Notes: generated by a model from the letters alone, not told the origin. DNA of 64,000 nucleotides from Brachyspira intermedia PWS/A (GCF_000223215.1 NC_017243.1:2418001-2482000); one strand, 5' to 3'. Shown: positions 8,856 to 18,911, numbered from the stretch's first letter. A program made the numbers and translations.

Positions 8856-9935
8856 CTAATATAGCTTCAATTTTTTTAGCTCTTTTTGATACTCTTCTGA
8901 TATTTTATTTTTTAATTTTTCATCTCTTACAATATCGCAGCATAATAATACTTTTTCGTATAATTTCAAATAAGAAGAATGATGTTCTGCTGTAAAAGGT
9001 TCACTAATGAAAGACCATATTTCTTTTTCTAATTTTTCATTATTAATATTAAGCATTATATCAGCCGCTCTTTCTATTATATATCTGCCTAAATTAATAT
9101 TATAAAATTTATCATCGTGAATATTTTTTATATTATTTATATATTTTGATATTAATTGCCAAGCATAATCATATTTTTTATTATCAATTAAAGATTTAAG
9201 ATAATTATTTAAAGCAGAAACTATATCCCAATTACTCTCATTTTCTTTAACAGCCATTTCAAAAAGTTTTTTAGTAGTTTCCAGTAAAGATTCTTTATCT
9301 TCTATAAGTGACTCATAATATTTTAATTTATCTAAATTATTTTTATCCCATTCTTTTACTGCATCTTTCCATATATCAATAAGTTTTGAACATAATTTTA
9401 ATTCATCAATATCTATAAAGTATGATATTACTGCATCTATACTTAATTCATCTAATCTTTCATTATAATAATCATAATCATCAATACCATAACCGCAATT
9501 ACAGTCAAAGTTTGCATTTTTTGCTTTATCAAATAAATCTTTATATTTAGAAAGTAATTTATTTATATTATCATTATAAAGTTTAACAAATAAAAAACTC
9601 ATAATTTCCAAAGAAGTACCTATTCCCTGATAAGAATTAGTTTGTCTGTCTTTTATCTCTTCTTCAAATAAACAAACAAGCAAATCTTCAAATGATTTTT
9701 TACTCATTAATTTGTTTCTATTTTTATGATAAAGTATAGATAAAATTAATTTTAATCTTTCAATATAATTTTTATCTTTTATATACTCTGACTCATTATC
9801 TTTTTTATATATAAATGGTTCAATATTTATTTGAAATTTTTCTTTATCATTATTTTCTAAACAATTCAATAATTCTTCAAGAGTCTTATAATATTCTTTT
9901 AAATAGTCATTAAATAATTCTTGATAAAGTTCCAT
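8856..9935 (-). CDS. Hypothetical helical protein
   Basis: A 359-aa soluble, Lys/Glu/Leu-rich protein predicted by eye to be all alpha-helical, perhaps with TPR-like helical pairs. It has no signal peptide, catalytic motif or recognised domain. A short Cys pair (NCNCGYG) is near residue 145. It starts 19 bp after the ClC gene stop, so it is probably co-transcribed with it. No strong ribosome site is visible. Its stop codon directly abuts the terminal repeat of the mobile element. Confidence 0.6.
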   Translation of the reverse strand: MELYQELFNDYLKEYYKTLEELLNCLENNDKEKFQINIEPFIYKKDNESEYIKDKNYIERLKLILSILYHKNRNKLMSKKSFEDLLVCLFEEEIKDRQTNSYQGIGTSLEIMSFLFVKLYNDNINKLLSKYKDLFDKAKNANFDCNCGYGIDDYDYYNERLDELSIDAVISYFIDIDELKLCSKLIDIWKDAVKEWDKNNLDKLKYYESLIEDKESLLETTKKLFEMAVKENESNWDIVSALNNYLKSLIDNKKYDYAWQLISKYINNIKNIHDDKFYNINLGRYIIERAADIMLNINNEKLEKEIWSFISEPFTAEHHSSYLKLYEKVLLCCDIVRDEKLKNKISEEYQKELKKLKLY

Positions 9936-9954
9936 AATATATAAAAATCACTTA

Positions 9955-11205
9955 TTAATCATTATGATCGTATATAGAAGTTACTCCCAATACTTTAGCA
10001 ACCATATACGATATAATAGCTACTATAACCAGAGCCGAGAAATTAGAAATGGAGTTTGATATTTCAAGTATTAATATACATACCATTATAGGCGTTCTTG
10101 TAATTCCTGACATTAATGAAGTTATTCCAAGAAGTATAAATAAATCTCCATATACCGCATAATCAGGAAAATATTTAACTAAGAATATATCATATAAAGA
10201 ACCTATTGAAGCACCCAATATAAATGTAGGAAAGAATATTCCCCCAACTGCTCCGGAAGTAGCACATACAGAAGTATAAAATAATTTCATAAATATTAAT
10301 ATAAAAAGCATAGATACAGAAAACTTATCTTTTACTATACTTCCTATAAGTAAATCACCGCTTCCAAGTACATAAGGGAAAAACATTATCATTAAACCAG
10401 CAAGCAAGAATGCAGGCACAGGACGAATTATATCATTATTAATCTTCTGATACATCTTAGAAAAGAAATTCATAAGATAATTTAATATAGAAGCAAGTAT
10501 GCCGCATATTATACCAAAAGGAAGTAAAGATATATAATGTCTTACCTCAAGTATTTTAGGCAGATTAAAATTAAGTATGAACCCCTGCCCTACAATATGT
10601 TCAATTACAAGTATTGAAGCTATAGAAGAAAAAACTATACATACAAAAACTATATGATTCTTATGTTCTCCAAGTTCTTCAAAAGAAAATGCAATACCAG
10701 TAAAAGGCGCACTGAAAGTAGCTGTCATTCCGGCACAAGCACCGGAAACAAGTAAATATCTTCTGTATTTTGCTAGTTTTGAAAAATATTTATGGAAAAA
10801 TAATCCTACAAGCATACCGACATGCATTGAAGGACCTGCTCTTCCTAAAGAAATACCGCTTGCAAATGAAATCATACTTCCGAAAAGTTTAAATAAAATT
10901 TCCAAAAATATATTTTTAGGTTCATGCAAAGATATATAATATTTTATTTGAGGAACTCCTGCCCCTCTTATCTGTGGATAATGTATAAGTATATAACCTA
11001 TTAAGCATCCCATAGCTATAAGAAACACAAAAAGCAAAATAGGATAATACCATTTGGCAAATATAAAGTTTGATACATAAAAGACATTAACACTTAATTT
11101 ATATAATATAATCCTATATATAGAAACTATAAACCCAACTACTGCACCTATACAAGCAGATAATGTAAAAAGCTTTATATATTTAATTTCAAAATTTATC
11201 TTCAT
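9955..11205 (-). CDS. ClC-family chloride channel/transporter
   Basis: The 416-aa length and about 10 hydrophobic helices fit a bacterial ClC core without CBS domains. Family motifs are RGAGVPQ (80-86), the anion-binding loop GRAGPSMH (121-128), the SFEEL segment with Glu176-Glu177, and GAVGGIFFPTFILGA. The gating glutamate of the usual GREGP motif is alanine here (residue 123). In characterised ClCs that change uncouples proton exchange, so a passive chloride path is possible. It lies in the inner membrane. Confidence 0.9.
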   Translation of the reverse strand: MKINFEIKYIKLFTLSACIGAVVGFIVSIYRIILYKLSVNVFYVSNFIFAKWYYPILLFVFLIAMGCLIGYILIHYPQIRGAGVPQIKYYISLHEPKNIFLEILFKLFGSMISFASGISLGRAGPSMHVGMLVGLFFHKYFSKLAKYRRYLLVSGACAGMTATFSAPFTGIAFSFEELGEHKNHIVFVCIVFSSIASILVIEHIVGQGFILNFNLPKILEVRHYISLLPFGIICGILASILNYLMNFFSKMYQKINNDIIRPVPAFLLAGLMIMFFPYVLGSGDLLIGSIVKDKFSVSMLFILIFMKLFYTSVCATSGAVGGIFFPTFILGASIGSLYDIFLVKYFPDYAVYGDLFILLGITSLMSGITRTPIMVCILILEISNSISNFSALVIVAIISYMVAKVLGVTSIYDHND

Positions 11206-11269
11206 AATTTAGTTTTCTAATCAATGTTTTTAATATTTTATGGGTTATTAATAATATAGAATATATAAA

Positions 11270-12370
11270 TTACACATTAAATCTGAATGTTACAACATCG
11301 CCTTCCTGCATAAGATACTGTTTACCCTCAAGTCTTATAGCACCAGCCTCTTTAGCTTTAACAAAACTTCCAAGCTCTAAAAGTTTATCGCAGTTTATAA
11401 CTTCAGCACTGATGAATCCTCTTTCAAAATCACTATGTATAACTCCCGCAGCCTCTGGAGCATAAGCACCTTCTCTAACTGTCCAAGCTCTTGTTTCATC
11501 TTCTCCTGAAGTTAGGAATGTTAAAAGTTTTAATAATCTATGTCCTGCTTTTGTGAGTCTTGCCACTCCTGATTCTTTTACTCCCAAATCTTCTAAATAG
11601 CTCAATCTTTCTTCTTCATCTAAATCCTGCAAATCTGCTTCTATTTTAGCACTGAAAGGTATTAATTCAATGTTTCTTTCATTTGCATATTTTTGTAATG
11701 TTACATAATTAGAATTTTTTTCAGGATTAGCAAGTTCATTTTCTGATAAGTTAGCACCTATCATCATACTTTTTGCTGTTAATAAGAATAAAGGTTTTAA
11801 TATTTCCTTTTCTGTATCTGTTAAATCAAGACTGAATACAGGTTTAAAATTATTCAATTCAGGAAGTATTTTTTCAAGCAAAGCCACTTCTTCTTCAGCA
11901 GCTTTTACTTTAGCACCTTTTGCTACTTTTTTCTGCTTTTCCATTCTTGCATTGATAGTTTCAATATCTGCAAGCATAAGCTCTGTTAAAATAATATCTA
12001 AATCTCTTAAAGGATCAACTTCTCCAATATGAGTAATATTTCCATCTTCAAACACTCTTACCACATGTAAAACAGCATTAACTTCTCTAATATGAGAAAG
12101 GAATTTATTACCAAGCCCCTCACCTTTTGAAGCACCTTTTACAAGTCCGGCAATATCTACAAATGTAGTTGTATTATAAACTTTCTTTTTTGATTTGAAA
12201 AGTGCTGCTAATTTATCAACTCTTTCATCTTTTATTATAGCAGTAGCTTCATTTTTATCTATAGTACAAAATGGGTAATTAGCCGCCTCAGCATGAGCAT
12301 TAGTTAAAGCATTAAAAAGTGTAGATTTTCCTACATTTGGAAGTCCTACTATTCCTATAGATAAAGCCAT
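11270..12370 (-). CDS. ychF: Redox-regulated ATPase YchF
   Basis: A 366-aa Obg-family P-loop protein that prefers ATP and associates with ribosomes. The G1 motif GLPNVGKST is at residues 9-17. The G3 equivalent DIAGLVKGAS is near 73-82, with a helical coiled-coil insertion around 130-200. The C-terminal TGS-type domain ends LMQEGDVVTFRFNV, the conserved family terminus. Length is normal. It stands alone between other minus-strand genes. Confidence 0.96.
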   Translation of the reverse strand: MALSIGIVGLPNVGKSTLFNALTNAHAEAANYPFCTIDKNEATAIIKDERVDKLAALFKSKKKVYNTTTFVDIAGLVKGASKGEGLGNKFLSHIREVNAVLHVVRVFEDGNITHIGEVDPLRDLDIILTELMLADIETINARMEKQKKVAKGAKVKAAEEEVALLEKILPELNNFKPVFSLDLTDTEKEILKPLFLLTAKSMMIGANLSENELANPEKNSNYVTLQKYANERNIELIPFSAKIEADLQDLDEEERLSYLEDLGVKESGVARLTKAGHRLLKLLTFLTSGEDETRAWTVREGAYAPEAAGVIHSDFERGFISAEVINCDKLLELGSFVKAKEAGAIRLEGKQYLMQEGDVVTFRFNV

Positions 12371-12609
12371 ATTTATTTCCTTAATTTGTATTTAACATTA
12401 AATTGAAAAACTGAATTATTTTCGGTAATATTATATATTAAAAAATATTAATAACAAGTATATTAAAGTGAATAATAAAAAATATTTGAATTTATATTGT
12501 CTTAACCTTATATGTACTTATACAACTTATAAAAAATCATCTTATAAAATGTTTATTTATTAAAATAACAATATATAATTAATAGTATAAAAATATTGAG
12601 GAAACAACT

Positions 12610-13593
12610 ATGATATATAATATGTGGTATGCTGTACTAGATTCTAAAGAAGTAAAAAGAAACAAACCTCTTTTTGCTAAAAGATTGAATAAAAATCTAG
12701 TATTTTGGAGAGATTCAAACAATAATATATGCTGTATAGATGATAAATGCTGTCATAGAGGGGCTTCACTATCTCATGGAAAAATATGCGGTAATAATAT
12801 AGCATGCCCATTTCATGGCTTTCAATTCGATAAAACAGGAAAAACGGTTATGATTCCTGCTAATGGAAAAAATACTGAAGTTAATAAAAATTTTTTTGTT
12901 GAAGGTTATGAAGTTAGAGAATTATACGGATTTATATGGTTATGGTATGGTGATAAAGATAAAATCAATGATAGAATAATGTTTCCAGATGATTTGAAAG
13001 ATAAAAAATTCTCCTACTCTACCATAAAAGATGAATGGCATAATCATTATACAAGATGTATAGAAAATCAGCTTGATGTAGTTCATATTGCTTTTGTTCA
13101 TTATAATACTATAGGTAGAGGAAATAAAACTGTAGTTAATGGCCCTTTAGTAGAATTAGATGAAGACAACAATATATTAAAATTCTATGTAAATAATGTA
13201 ATTGACAGCGGACAAAAAGCATTAAGAGAATCTGAAATGAAAAAAGAAGATTTTAAATACTTTTTATATTTTTATTTTCCAAATACTTGGCAGAATTACA
13301 TATTTGAAAAGATGCGTGTGTTTGGAGTATTCGCTCCTGTTGATGATGAAAACACAGTTATATATATGAGATTTTATCAAAAAATAGTAAATATTCCTTT
13401 TATAAGATCAATAGTAAATCTTATAGGAAAAAAATATTCGGATATTGTATTAAAACAGGATAAGAATGTCGTAAAAACACAATCAAGCAAAGAATCATAT
13501 TTAGGTATGAAAGAAGAAAAACTAATACAAGGCGACAAACCTATAATAATATATAGAAGCACTAGAGATAAATTAAAAAAATTAAACGATTGA
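12610..13593 (+). CDS. Rieske non-haem iron oxygenase, PaO/vanillate demethylase type
   Basis: The 327-aa protein has a Rieske [2Fe-2S] site with ligands Cys47, His49 (CCHRG), Cys66 and His69 (CPFHGF). A mononuclear iron motif, NQLDVVHIAFVH, lies near residues 152-164 (D-x2-H-x4-H). Such enzymes use O2 and a reductase to hydroxylate or demethylate ring compounds. No reductase is nearby and the substrate is unknown. Its presence in an anaerobe is notable. GAGG precedes the ATG. Confidence 0.9.
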   Translation: MIYNMWYAVLDSKEVKRNKPLFAKRLNKNLVFWRDSNNNICCIDDKCCHRGASLSHGKICGNNIACPFHGFQFDKTGKTVMIPANGKNTEVNKNFFVEGYEVRELYGFIWLWYGDKDKINDRIMFPDDLKDKKFSYSTIKDEWHNHYTRCIENQLDVVHIAFVHYNTIGRGNKTVVNGPLVELDEDNNILKFYVNNVIDSGQKALRESEMKKEDFKYFLYFYFPNTWQNYIFEKMRVFGVFAPVDDENTVIYMRFYQKIVNIPFIRSIVNLIGKKYSDIVLKQDKNVVKTQSSKESYLGMKEEKLIQGDKPIIIYRSTRDKLKKLND

Positions 13594-13613
13594 AATAAAA
13601 TTAAAAAAATTCA

Positions 13614-13642
13614 TTGACTAAAAATTAAAAATTTGTTAAAGT
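13614..13642 (+). promoter_or_regulatory. Promoter of STAS gene, leaderless layout
   Basis: TTGACT, a 17-nt spacer and TAAAGT, with only 6 nt before the ATG at 13649. There is no Shine-Dalgarno sequence. This predicts transcription starting at or next to the A of ATG. Confidence 0.6.
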
Positions 13643-13648
13643 AACCTT

Positions 13649-14026
13649 ATGATAGGTATTTCATTTGAAAGCAGCTATTATTTAAAAGATGATTCTGTTA
13701 TCATTATATCTTTATATAATAATATATATGATGAACATCTTCCTCAAGTAAAAGATTTATTCTCAGAGTTTATCACAAAAAATATAAATAACATCATATT
13801 AGATTTATCTGATTGTCTTTTTATAGAAAAAGAAATATGGGAATATCTTGTAGAATTAAAAAAAGAATTATTACATAAAAAAGGCGATTTAGTTTTAGCA
13901 AATATGTATGGAGTTGTTAAAAACGATTATAATACTATGGAATTATCAAATTATTTAGAATCTTTTAACGATATCAATAATGCTTTTTATAATTTTGGCA
14001 TATTAAACGACATTAAATCAGCTTAA
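13649..14026 (+). CDS. STAS-domain protein (anti-sigma antagonist-like)
   Basis: A single 125-aa STAS-like fold: an N-terminal strand pair, then NIILDLSDCLFIEKEIWEYL where the family normally has a DSSG loop with the phosphorylated Ser. Here that loop reads EKEI, so kinase-controlled partner switching through a Ser is unlikely. The role may be constitutive binding or scaffolding. It has no ribosome site and a -10 box 6 nt from ATG. The following membrane-protein gene has a similar promoter, so they need not form one transcript. Confidence 0.7.
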   Translation: MIGISFESSYYLKDDSVIIISLYNNIYDEHLPQVKDLFSEFITKNINNIILDLSDCLFIEKEIWEYLVELKKELLHKKGDLVLANMYGVVKNDYNTMELSNYLESFNDINNAFYNFGILNDIKSA

Positions 14027-14040
14027 ATTTATTTTTATAC

Positions 14041-14067
14041 TTGAATTTTTCTTTCTCTAGATATAAT
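14041..14067 (+). promoter_or_regulatory. Promoter of membrane-protein gene, leaderless layout
   Basis: TTGAAT near 14041 and TATAAT at 14062-14067, with 8 nt before the ATG at 14076 and no ribosome binding site. Confidence 0.5.
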
Positions 14068-14075
14068 ATATAATC

Positions 14076-15080
14076 ATGAAAATTATTAGAAATTTCATCA
14101 CTCTTACACTTTTCTTTTTAGTGTTTTTCATAATATATTTTGGTATTTATCTATTTAAAGTTATGGATACAAATAATATATATCAAAATATGAATATCGA
14201 TTTAGTAAAAAATTTAATGGAACATTATTTTCTAGCTATTGTTATAGTCGCTAGCATTTCATCTGTAGTAATAATAGGAGCTTTAAATAAATTTTCAGGC
14301 GGTTTATCTACTATTATAGTAATAGGTATTCTTGCTTTCTTTATTACATTATATCCAGCTTATACAGTGGCATTCGATAAAAATATAGATTATTTGAGAA
14401 ATGAACTTAATGATAAAACTTCATTATTCATAGATGATACTGGAAGATATTTTACAAGAGTTGATAATTACCTAATAAAGGTTGGATACAAATTATTAGA
14501 TAATACATATAAAAATGTAATATTAGTAGACCCTACTGTTATGGGTAAATTGTATATTGGGGACTATATATATATTACTGATAAGGAAATATCTTTGCAT
14601 GAGGTAAAAGAAATTAACGGAACTTCTGTTGTAGAAAAAACTTCAAGCATATTTAATAGAAATGCTATAAGCAATTATTTATCAAGTTTTACAGCTGATA
14701 TAATTTTCGGATTTGAAGTATTCCCTATAATAGTAGCACTTTTAAAAATAATTACTTTAACTGAAATGCCTATTTATGCTATAGTTTTATTATTTATTAA
14801 TTTATGGCTTATGATGTTTGCTTTTTATATGTTGGGATTATCTTTGAATTCAAGACAATATATATATCATAATATACTTAATGCACTTTTATTATATGGT
14901 ATTATAAAAATAATATTTGCTGTATCTATAGAACAATATAATCTATTAGAAGTAATAGTAAGAAATGTAAATTATTGGACTATGAATTTATATATGTTTA
15001 TAGGATCATTAATCACTATAATAATATCACTAGCCTTGAAAAAAATTATCAATAACGATAAAAAAACTATTAATAATTAA
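14076..15080 (+). CDS. Membrane protein of unknown function
   Basis: A 334-aa protein with hydrophobic segments near residues 8-28, 48-68 and 74-95. A soluble stretch follows at about 100-205, mixed strand and helix. Further segments lie near 215-235, 240-262, 268-288 and 298-320. No family motif is recognised. Its TATAAT box is 8 nt from the ATG and there is no ribosome site. It ends 23 bp before ribF and may read into that operon. Confidence 0.65.
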   Translation: MKIIRNFITLTLFFLVFFIIYFGIYLFKVMDTNNIYQNMNIDLVKNLMEHYFLAIVIVASISSVVIIGALNKFSGGLSTIIVIGILAFFITLYPAYTVAFDKNIDYLRNELNDKTSLFIDDTGRYFTRVDNYLIKVGYKLLDNTYKNVILVDPTVMGKLYIGDYIYITDKEISLHEVKEINGTSVVEKTSSIFNRNAISNYLSSFTADIIFGFEVFPIIVALLKIITLTEMPIYAIVLLFINLWLMMFAFYMLGLSLNSRQYIYHNILNALLLYGIIKIIFAVSIEQYNLLEVIVRNVNYWTMNLYMFIGSLITIIISLALKKIINNDKKTINN

Positions 15081-15103
15081 AGAAACGGATAAAGAACAGT
15101 AAA

Positions 15104-16039
15104 ATGAATCGAATTATATATGATTTTTGTAAACTTCCTATAAAAAAAGATAGTATAATAACAATAGGAAAATTTGACAGTGTACATAGGGGACATCAAA
15201 AATTAATTAAATACACTGTTGATTATGCCAATAAAAATAATCTTATATCAATAGCAATAGTTATCAAAAAGAAAAATGTGTCAATATATAATACTGAAGA
15301 TAATAATACTTTGATAAAGTCTATGGGGATTAATTACATAATTGTTATTGACTTTTTACCAGAATTTTATACAATGGAAGCTAAAGAGTTCTTTGACAAA
15401 CTCATAGAGTATTATCGTATGAAGCATATTGCTGTAGGGGCTGATTTTGCATTCGGTAAAGACAGAATGGGAGACAGTGAATTTTTAAAGAAATATTCCA
15501 AAGAATGTGGTATTGGAGTAAGTTTTATAAATTTTTTAAACTATAAAAAAGATAAAATATCAAGCTCTAATATAAGGGAAGCTCTTTCAAACGGTGATAT
15601 GGTTAGTGTTAATAGAATGCTTGGAAGAGAATATTCTATGAGCGGATTAGTAGTTCATGGAAATGCTTTAGGAAGAAAAATAGGATACCCTACTGCTAAT
15701 TTAGAAATACCTAAAAATATTTTTATACCTAAAATGGGTGTATATAGCTCTACAGTAAAAATAGGTAATTCTGATACTATATATAAAGCTCTTACTTTTA
15801 TAGGTATTAGCAATATCAATAAAGAACTAAGAGTAGAAAGCCATATATTAGATTTTTCTAAGATGATATACGGCAAAAAAATAACTGTTGTATTACTCAA
15901 ATATATTAGGGATAATATAAAAGTTAACTCTATAGATGAAGTAAAAAAATTATTAGAAAATGATGAAAAAAAGATAAGAAAATATTTCAAAAGGAGAACA
16001 AAACAATGTCTATCACAGCAGACGAAAAAGCAAAAATAA
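15104..16039 (+). CDS. ribF: Bifunctional riboflavin kinase/FMN adenylyltransferase
   Basis: A 311-aa two-domain enzyme making FMN and FAD. The N-terminal adenylyltransferase part has the nucleotidyl-transfer motif [11 protein letters not shown] (residues 22-32) and a late SSSNIREAL. The C-terminal flavokinase part has [20 protein letters not shown] near 184-203. Its last 34 nt overlap the rpsO start, giving the protein a basic tail (FKRRTKQ...) read through the rpsO ribosome site. The ribF-rpsO-pnp order is common in bacteria. Confidence 0.93.
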   Translation: MNRIIYDFCKLPIKKDSIITIGKFDSVHRGHQKLIKYTVDYANKNNLISIAIVIKKKNVSIYNTEDNNTLIKSMGINYIIVIDFLPEFYTMEAKEFFDKLIEYYRMKHIAVGADFAFGKDRMGDSEFLKKYSKECGIGVSFINFLNYKKDKISSSNIREALSNGDMVSVNRMLGREYSMSGLVVHGNALGRKIGYPTANLEIPKNIFIPKMGVYSSTVKIGNSDTIYKALTFIGISNINKELRVESHILDFSKMIYGKKITVVLLKYIRDNIKVNSIDEVKKLLENDEKKIRKYFKRRTKQCLSQQTKKQK

Positions 16040-16275
16040 TTAAAGAATTTGGTAAGAATGAAAAGGATACAGGCTCTACAGAAGTACAAGTAGCACTTTT
16101 AACTAACCGTATAACTTATTTAAAAGGTCATTTCCAAACTCATACTAAAGATAATCACTCAAGAATGGGACTTCTTAAAATGGTTGCTAAAAGAAGAAAA
16201 CTTCTTAACTATTTAAGAAAAACTGATATAGAAGCTTATAAAAATCTTATACAAAGATTAAAATTAAGAAAATAA
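16006..16275 (+). CDS. rpsO: 30S ribosomal protein S15
   Basis: The 89-aa length is standard. Family signatures are [20 protein letters not shown] and the [20 protein letters not shown] segment that contacts 16S rRNA helix 22. The start is set by AAAGGAG 7 nt upstream of the ATG, inside the 3' end of ribF. This overlap may couple translation of the two. A small dyad follows the stop before pnp. Confidence 0.97.
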   Translation: MSITADEKAKIIKEFGKNEKDTGSTEVQVALLTNRITYLKGHFQTHTKDNHSRMGLLKMVAKRRKLLNYLRKTDIEAYKNLIQRLKLRK

Positions 16276-16293
16276 ATTTGCTCAATCAAATTT
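16274..16293 (+). other. Small dyad in the rpsO-pnp spacer
   Basis: AAATTTG pairs with CAAATTT across a 6-nt loop directly after rpsO, without a T-run. It may be an RNA processing or attenuation site between rpsO and pnp, as in other bacteria; this is inference. Confidence 0.3.
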
Positions 16294-16344
16294 ACTTATT
16301 TTAATACCCTCTCGGTGTTTTGTACTTAATATAAGGAGTAGAAT

Positions 16345-18483
16345 ATGGTAACAGTCAAAAGCGTGTTTTGTGGAGAGGAGTTAATTTTAGAAACCGGACT
16401 TTTAGCTAAACAGGCTCATGGTTCTGTAACTTTGAGACTTGGAAATACAACTATATTAGCAACTGTTGTAGCAGCTAAAGAGCCTAATTTAGAATCTGAC
16501 TTTTTCCCTTTAACAGTAAATTATAATGAAAAATATTATGCAGGCGGTAAAATTCCTGGCGGTTTCTTCAAAAGAGAAGCAAAACCTAGAGATAAAGAAA
16601 TTCTTATATCCCGTATCATAGACAGACCTTTAAGACCTCTTTTCCCTGAAGGGTTTAGAAATGAAGTTCAAATAATACCTACAGTACTTTCTGTAGATAC
16701 CGATATGCCTACTGATGCTTTAGCTTTAATAGCTTCATCTGCAGCACTTACAATCTCTTGGATACCTTTCGGCGGACCAGTGGCAGCTGTAAGAATAGGA
16801 TATAAAAACGGCGAATATATAATAAACCCTAAAAATAGCGAACTTGCTACTAGCGAATTGGATATTATTGTTGCTGGAAGTAAAGATGCTATATTAATGA
16901 TTGAAGGTGAAGCAAAAGAAGTTTCTGAAGAAGTATTCATCGGAGCTATAGAATTAGCACATAAAGAAATGCAGAAATATATTGATATGCAAAATGAAAT
17001 GGCTACTCTATGCGGAACACAAAAAATACAACAGGAATTATTTGAATTTGATGCTGAATTAGTAAAAATGGTTACTGAATACGGTAGAAATAAAATTGAA
17101 GCCGCTAATTATAATCCTGACAAAACCAAAAGAAATGAAAGTATGGATAATGCTTTTGACGAAATAGAAGAATATATCAAAACTCAAGTGGAAGATGAGA
17201 AATTAATATCTCAAGTTAAAGGTATTTGTCATTCTATAGAAGAAGAAATAGTTAGAGAGGCTATAGTAGAAAAAGGTATGCGTCCTGACGGAAGAGCATT
17301 AGATGAAATTCGTCCTATAACTACTATGACAAACCTTATTCCTAGAGTACATGGTTCTGCTCTTTTCACTAGAGGACAAACTCAATGTTTATCCATAGTT
17401 ACATTAGGAAGCGAGAAAGACGCTCAATTAATGGACGATATATACGGCAAAGAAAATAAAACATTCATGCTTCATTATAATTTCCCTCCATTCTCTGTTG
17501 GAGAAGTTGGAAGATACGGTGCTCCCGGAAGAAGAGAAATAGGACATGGAAATTTAGCAGAACGTTCTTTCAATGCTGTACTTCCTCCAAAAGATAAATT
17601 CCCATATACTATAAGAGTAGTTGCTGAAATATTAGAAAGTAATGGTTCTTCATCAATGGCTACTATATGTGCTTCTACTATGTCATTACTTTCAGCAGGT
17701 GTTCCTCTTAATGCCAGCGTTGCAGGTATTGCCATGGGACTTGCTACATACAAAGACGGCTATAAAATACTTACAGATATACAAGGGGTAGAAGATCATT
17801 TAGGAGATATGGATTTCAAAGTGGCAGGAACTCGTAAAGGTATTACTGCTTTCCAATTGGATATTAAACTTACAGGAATCTCTGCTCAGATATTAAAAGA
17901 AGCATTAGAGCAGGCTAAAAAAGCAAGATATTTTATACTTGATAAAATAGATGCTACTATAGCTAATGCAGGAGAGATTTCTGATTTTGCTCCTAAATAC
18001 AAAACTATGGATGTTAATCCTGAAAAAATAAGAGTATTAATAGGACCTGGCGGAAAAAATATAAAAGCTATAATAGAAGAAACTGGAAGCGATGTAGAAA
18101 TACAAGACAGCGGTGTAGTTAATATATTTGCTCCTGACACTCCTACTCTAGATAAAACTATAAAACTTATCAACTCTTATGTTAAAGATCCTGAAGTTGG
18201 AGAAGTTTATGACGGAATAGTTAAAGACATCAAAGATTTCGGTGCTTTCGTTGAGATACTTCCTGGTGTAGAAGGTCTTTGTCATATATCTGAACTTGCT
18301 TATAAACATGTTATGAATGTCGAGGAAGTTCTAAAAATCGGTGATGAAGTGAAAGTAAAAATATTAGATATCAAGGGCGGCAAATATTCTTTAAGCAGAA
18401 AAGCATTACTTGAAAAACCTGCTGATTATGTTGAAGAAGAATATAACAAAAAAGAAAAAAAACATGGTAAAAAAAGATTCTAA
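16345..18483 (+). CDS. pnp: Polyribonucleotide nucleotidyltransferase (PNPase)
   Basis: A 712-aa 3'-5' phosphorolytic exonuclease. There are two RNase PH-like domains (residues about 1-220 and 310-540), the first with FFKREAKPRDKEIL and the second with RPDGRALDEIRPI and GDMDFKVAGT. The KH domain follows near 562-590 (RVLIGPGGKNIKAI), then an S1 domain near 615-690 (GFGAF-like DFGAFVEILPGVEGLCHIS). AAGGAG precedes the ATG. It closes the ribF-rpsO-pnp operon, with a strong terminator after it. Confidence 0.98.
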   Translation: MVTVKSVFCGEELILETGLLAKQAHGSVTLRLGNTTILATVVAAKEPNLESDFFPLTVNYNEKYYAGGKIPGGFFKREAKPRDKEILISRIIDRPLRPLFPEGFRNEVQIIPTVLSVDTDMPTDALALIASSAALTISWIPFGGPVAAVRIGYKNGEYIINPKNSELATSELDIIVAGSKDAILMIEGEAKEVSEEVFIGAIELAHKEMQKYIDMQNEMATLCGTQKIQQELFEFDAELVKMVTEYGRNKIEAANYNPDKTKRNESMDNAFDEIEEYIKTQVEDEKLISQVKGICHSIEEEIVREAIVEKGMRPDGRALDEIRPITTMTNLIPRVHGSALFTRGQTQCLSIVTLGSEKDAQLMDDIYGKENKTFMLHYNFPPFSVGEVGRYGAPGRREIGHGNLAERSFNAVLPPKDKFPYTIRVVAEILESNGSSSMATICASTMSLLSAGVPLNASVAGIAMGLATYKDGYKILTDIQGVEDHLGDMDFKVAGTRKGITAFQLDIKLTGISAQILKEALEQAKKARYFILDKIDATIANAGEISDFAPKYKTMDVNPEKIRVLIGPGGKNIKAIIEETGSDVEIQDSGVVNIFAPDTPTLDKTIKLINSYVKDPEVGEVYDGIVKDIKDFGAFVEILPGVEGLCHISELAYKHVMNVEEVLKIGDEVKVKILDIKGGKYSLSRKALLEKPADYVEEEYNKKEKKHGKKRF

Positions 18484-18514
18484 TTAAAAATTTAAATAAA
18501 TAATTTTTAATGAT

Positions 18515-18549
18515 AAAAAGGCTGTTATAAAAATATAATGGCCTTTTTT
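18515..18549 (+). terminator. Terminator after pnp
   Basis: AAAAAGGC pairs with GCCTTTTT across an 18-nt A/T loop, ending in a T-run, 32 bp after the pnp stop. Confidence 0.8.
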
Positions 18550-18599
18550 ATTTAACAAAAATATTTCTAACATTAATTTCTAATAATCAATATAATTTA

Positions 18600-18817
18600 A
18601 TCTATACTGAAACGATTTCATTTTGCCGACTACTAGCCGTAGTGGCAACCCGCACCGTATTTCTTAATATTACAGATAGTCAAATGTAGGTGCGGCTGAT
18701 TACTTATTATTGTAAAAAAATTAATAATTTATCTTACAGATAAAACATATTTAACAAATATTAGATAATATTTTATATTATAAAAAATTATAATTTACAT
18801 TCATAAAAAAGCAAAAA
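18600..18817. repeat. Degenerate intergenic repeat remnant
   Basis: No gene is visible. A G/C-rich patch at 18622-18705 (GCCGACTACTAGCCGTAGTGG, later GTAGGTGCGGCTGATT) sits in A/T-rich DNA. The right end (TTTACATTCATAAA) matches the right end of the element at 8613-8855, suggesting a decayed relative with a replaced core. Confidence 0.5.
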
Positions 18818-18846
18818 TTGACAAAATATAGTTGTTTAGGTATATA
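18818..18846 (+). promoter_or_regulatory. Repeat-derived promoter of ankyrin gene
   Basis: TTGACA, a 17-nt spacer and TATATA: one half of the 52-bp dyad family. It lies 66 bp before the ankyrin ATG at 18912 and points into it. Confidence 0.7.
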
Positions 18847-18911
18847 TTAAAATATTTACTAAAAATATATTATATGATATTATTGAAACAATCAATATTA
18901 AGGATAGTATT

